Positions 23,181-23,633 of a stretch of DNA of 23,633 bases are shown here, in pieces (the stretch's first letter is position 1; each line of letters starts with the position of its first letter). The stretch spans positions 3,132 through 26,764 of the forward strand of contig DBPU01000036.1 in NCBI GenBank assembly GCA_002305615.1, given 5' to 3'. Below the pieces are notes generated by a model. That model worked only from the letters and a program-made list of their open reading frames with translations, was not told where the DNA came from and did not search any database. Source of the stretch: Verrucomicrobia bacterium UBA1412. GTDB taxonomy: Bacteria > Verrucomicrobiota > Verrucomicrobiia > Limisphaerales > UBA1412. Both the position numbers and the translations under genes were made by a program.

Positions 23181-23633
23181 CTAGTAGGTCAGTGTAAGCT
23201 CAAGGCGGAAGTAATACATCGTGTCGTTGGCCCGCTCAGAATAATAATTTCCCGGTTCCAGTGCTTCAAAGAGCATTCCCGCTTTTGCGTGCTTGTTGAA
23301 GGTATAATCCGCACGGCAGCGGACCAGATGGCCCTTGAAACTTCCATCTTCCGAGTGGTTCCTATCCCCGGCATAGGGGTTTTCGGGTGCAAACATCGGT
23401 CTGTAATCGACGGTGACGCGCATATCCCGGATGGGGTCTATGGAGTAGCCGACAATGGGAGAGAGCATGTTGGAGTAGTCATAAGCACGTCCGCCGTCCA
23501 ACCGTGTGACGTAGGACATCAGCTCGCCGATGCGTGAATACCGGCCCCAGAGGTTATCAAATCCGTGGTCGGTTTCGCTACCCTTCCCTCTACCGGATAG
23601 ATATTCCACTCCAACCCAGGCAGTATTATTCAG
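23181..23633 (-). CDS. Outer-membrane beta-barrel (alginate-export/porin-like), C-terminal part, cut by window edge
   Basis: The open frame reaches the right edge and gives the last 150 residues. Alternating polar and aromatic strands are typical of an outer-membrane barrel: NTAWVGVEYLSGRG at the edge, NLWGRYSRIGELMSY, MLSPIVGYSIDPIRDMRVTV, VRCRADYTFNKHAKAGMLF, and the final strand MYYFRLELTLTY. The aromatic C-terminal residue is the usual recognition signal for the BAM complex. The turn pattern and the EYLSGRGKGSETDHGFDNLWG region resemble the alginate-export domain of porin-like proteins, which pass anionic polysaccharides or solutes. The start and the substrate-defining barrel are outside the window. 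An in-frame GTG at 23609 is inside the gene and is not the start. The inverted-repeat element lies just after its stop. Confidence 0.75.
   Translation of the reverse strand: MNNTAWVGVEYLSGRGKGSETDHGFDNLWGRYSRIGELMSYVTRLDGGRAYDYSNMLSPIVGYSIDPIRDMRVTVDYRPMFAPENPYAGDRNHSEDGSFKGHLVRCRADYTFNKHAKAGMLFEALEPGNYYSERANDTMYYFRLELTLTY

Overview
The window looks like a chromosomal segment of a Verrucomicrobiota-type (PVC superphylum) bacterium. The main clues are a Minf_1886-type protein, a family restricted largely to Verrucomicrobia and Planctomycetes, placed just before an HU gene; a histidyl-tRNA synthetase with the RGLAYYTG variant; an Agl23-like membrane protein; a secreted subtilase ending in tandem MBG/Ig-like repeats and a PNPIPVDYVTRAGFL module; and many secreted glycosidase-type proteins. 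No rRNA, tRNA, CRISPR array, transposase or phage gene was seen. Taxonomy below the superphylum is inference.

Layout. (1) 1-4375, minus strand, transcribed right to left: serS, glgA, prfB and a Fur-family regulator cut by the left edge. The prfB gene is split by a textbook programmed +1 frameshift site (AGGAGG, then CTT TGA C), so the full gene is 296-1451. (2) 4469-7506, plus strand: a secreted GH26 beta-mannanase-like enzyme, followed 23 bp later by a ChbG/YdjC deacetylase-like domain fused to a serine beta-lactamase-like domain. (3) 7507-7815, an AT-rich non-coding gap with inverted repeats. (4) 7816-10767, plus strand: Minf_1886-type protein, HU, hisS, a small lipoprotein and an eight-cysteine zinc-ribbon protein. 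(5) 10694-13525: a large secreted subtilase whose start overlaps the zinc-ribbon gene by 74 bp. (6) 13711-15153: two tandem paralogous secreted discoidin-like proteins with a clear intrinsic terminator between them. (7) 15178-21329: an Agl23/GT39-like membrane protein, a large secreted clan GH-A glycosidase with two N-terminal beta-sandwich-like modules, and an OppB/OppC-type ABC permease pair coupled by an ATGA overlap. (8) 21348-23633, minus strand: a GHL10-family glycosidase-like protein with a C-terminal Fn3-like domain, an imperfect inverted-repeat element, and the C-terminal end of an outer-membrane beta-barrel.

How it fits together. Housekeeping translation genes (prfB, serS, hisS) alternate with an exported polysaccharide and peptide toolkit: GH26, ChbG-lactamase, subtilase, discoidins, a GH-A enzyme, GHL10, an Opp-like permease and a porin-like barrel. 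This suggests a heterotroph living on plant or algal polymers. Almost no gene has a Shine-Dalgarno sequence. Several starts lie 8-11 nt from a plausible -10 box, which suggests near-leaderless mRNAs. The one strong AGGAGG is the frameshift stimulator inside prfB. No fully new defence or mobile system is evident. The most unusual local features are the discoidin pair, the ChbG-lactamase fusion, the modular GH-A enzyme next to an incomplete Opp system, the hairpin before oppB and the inverted-repeat element at 23.05-23.15 kb.
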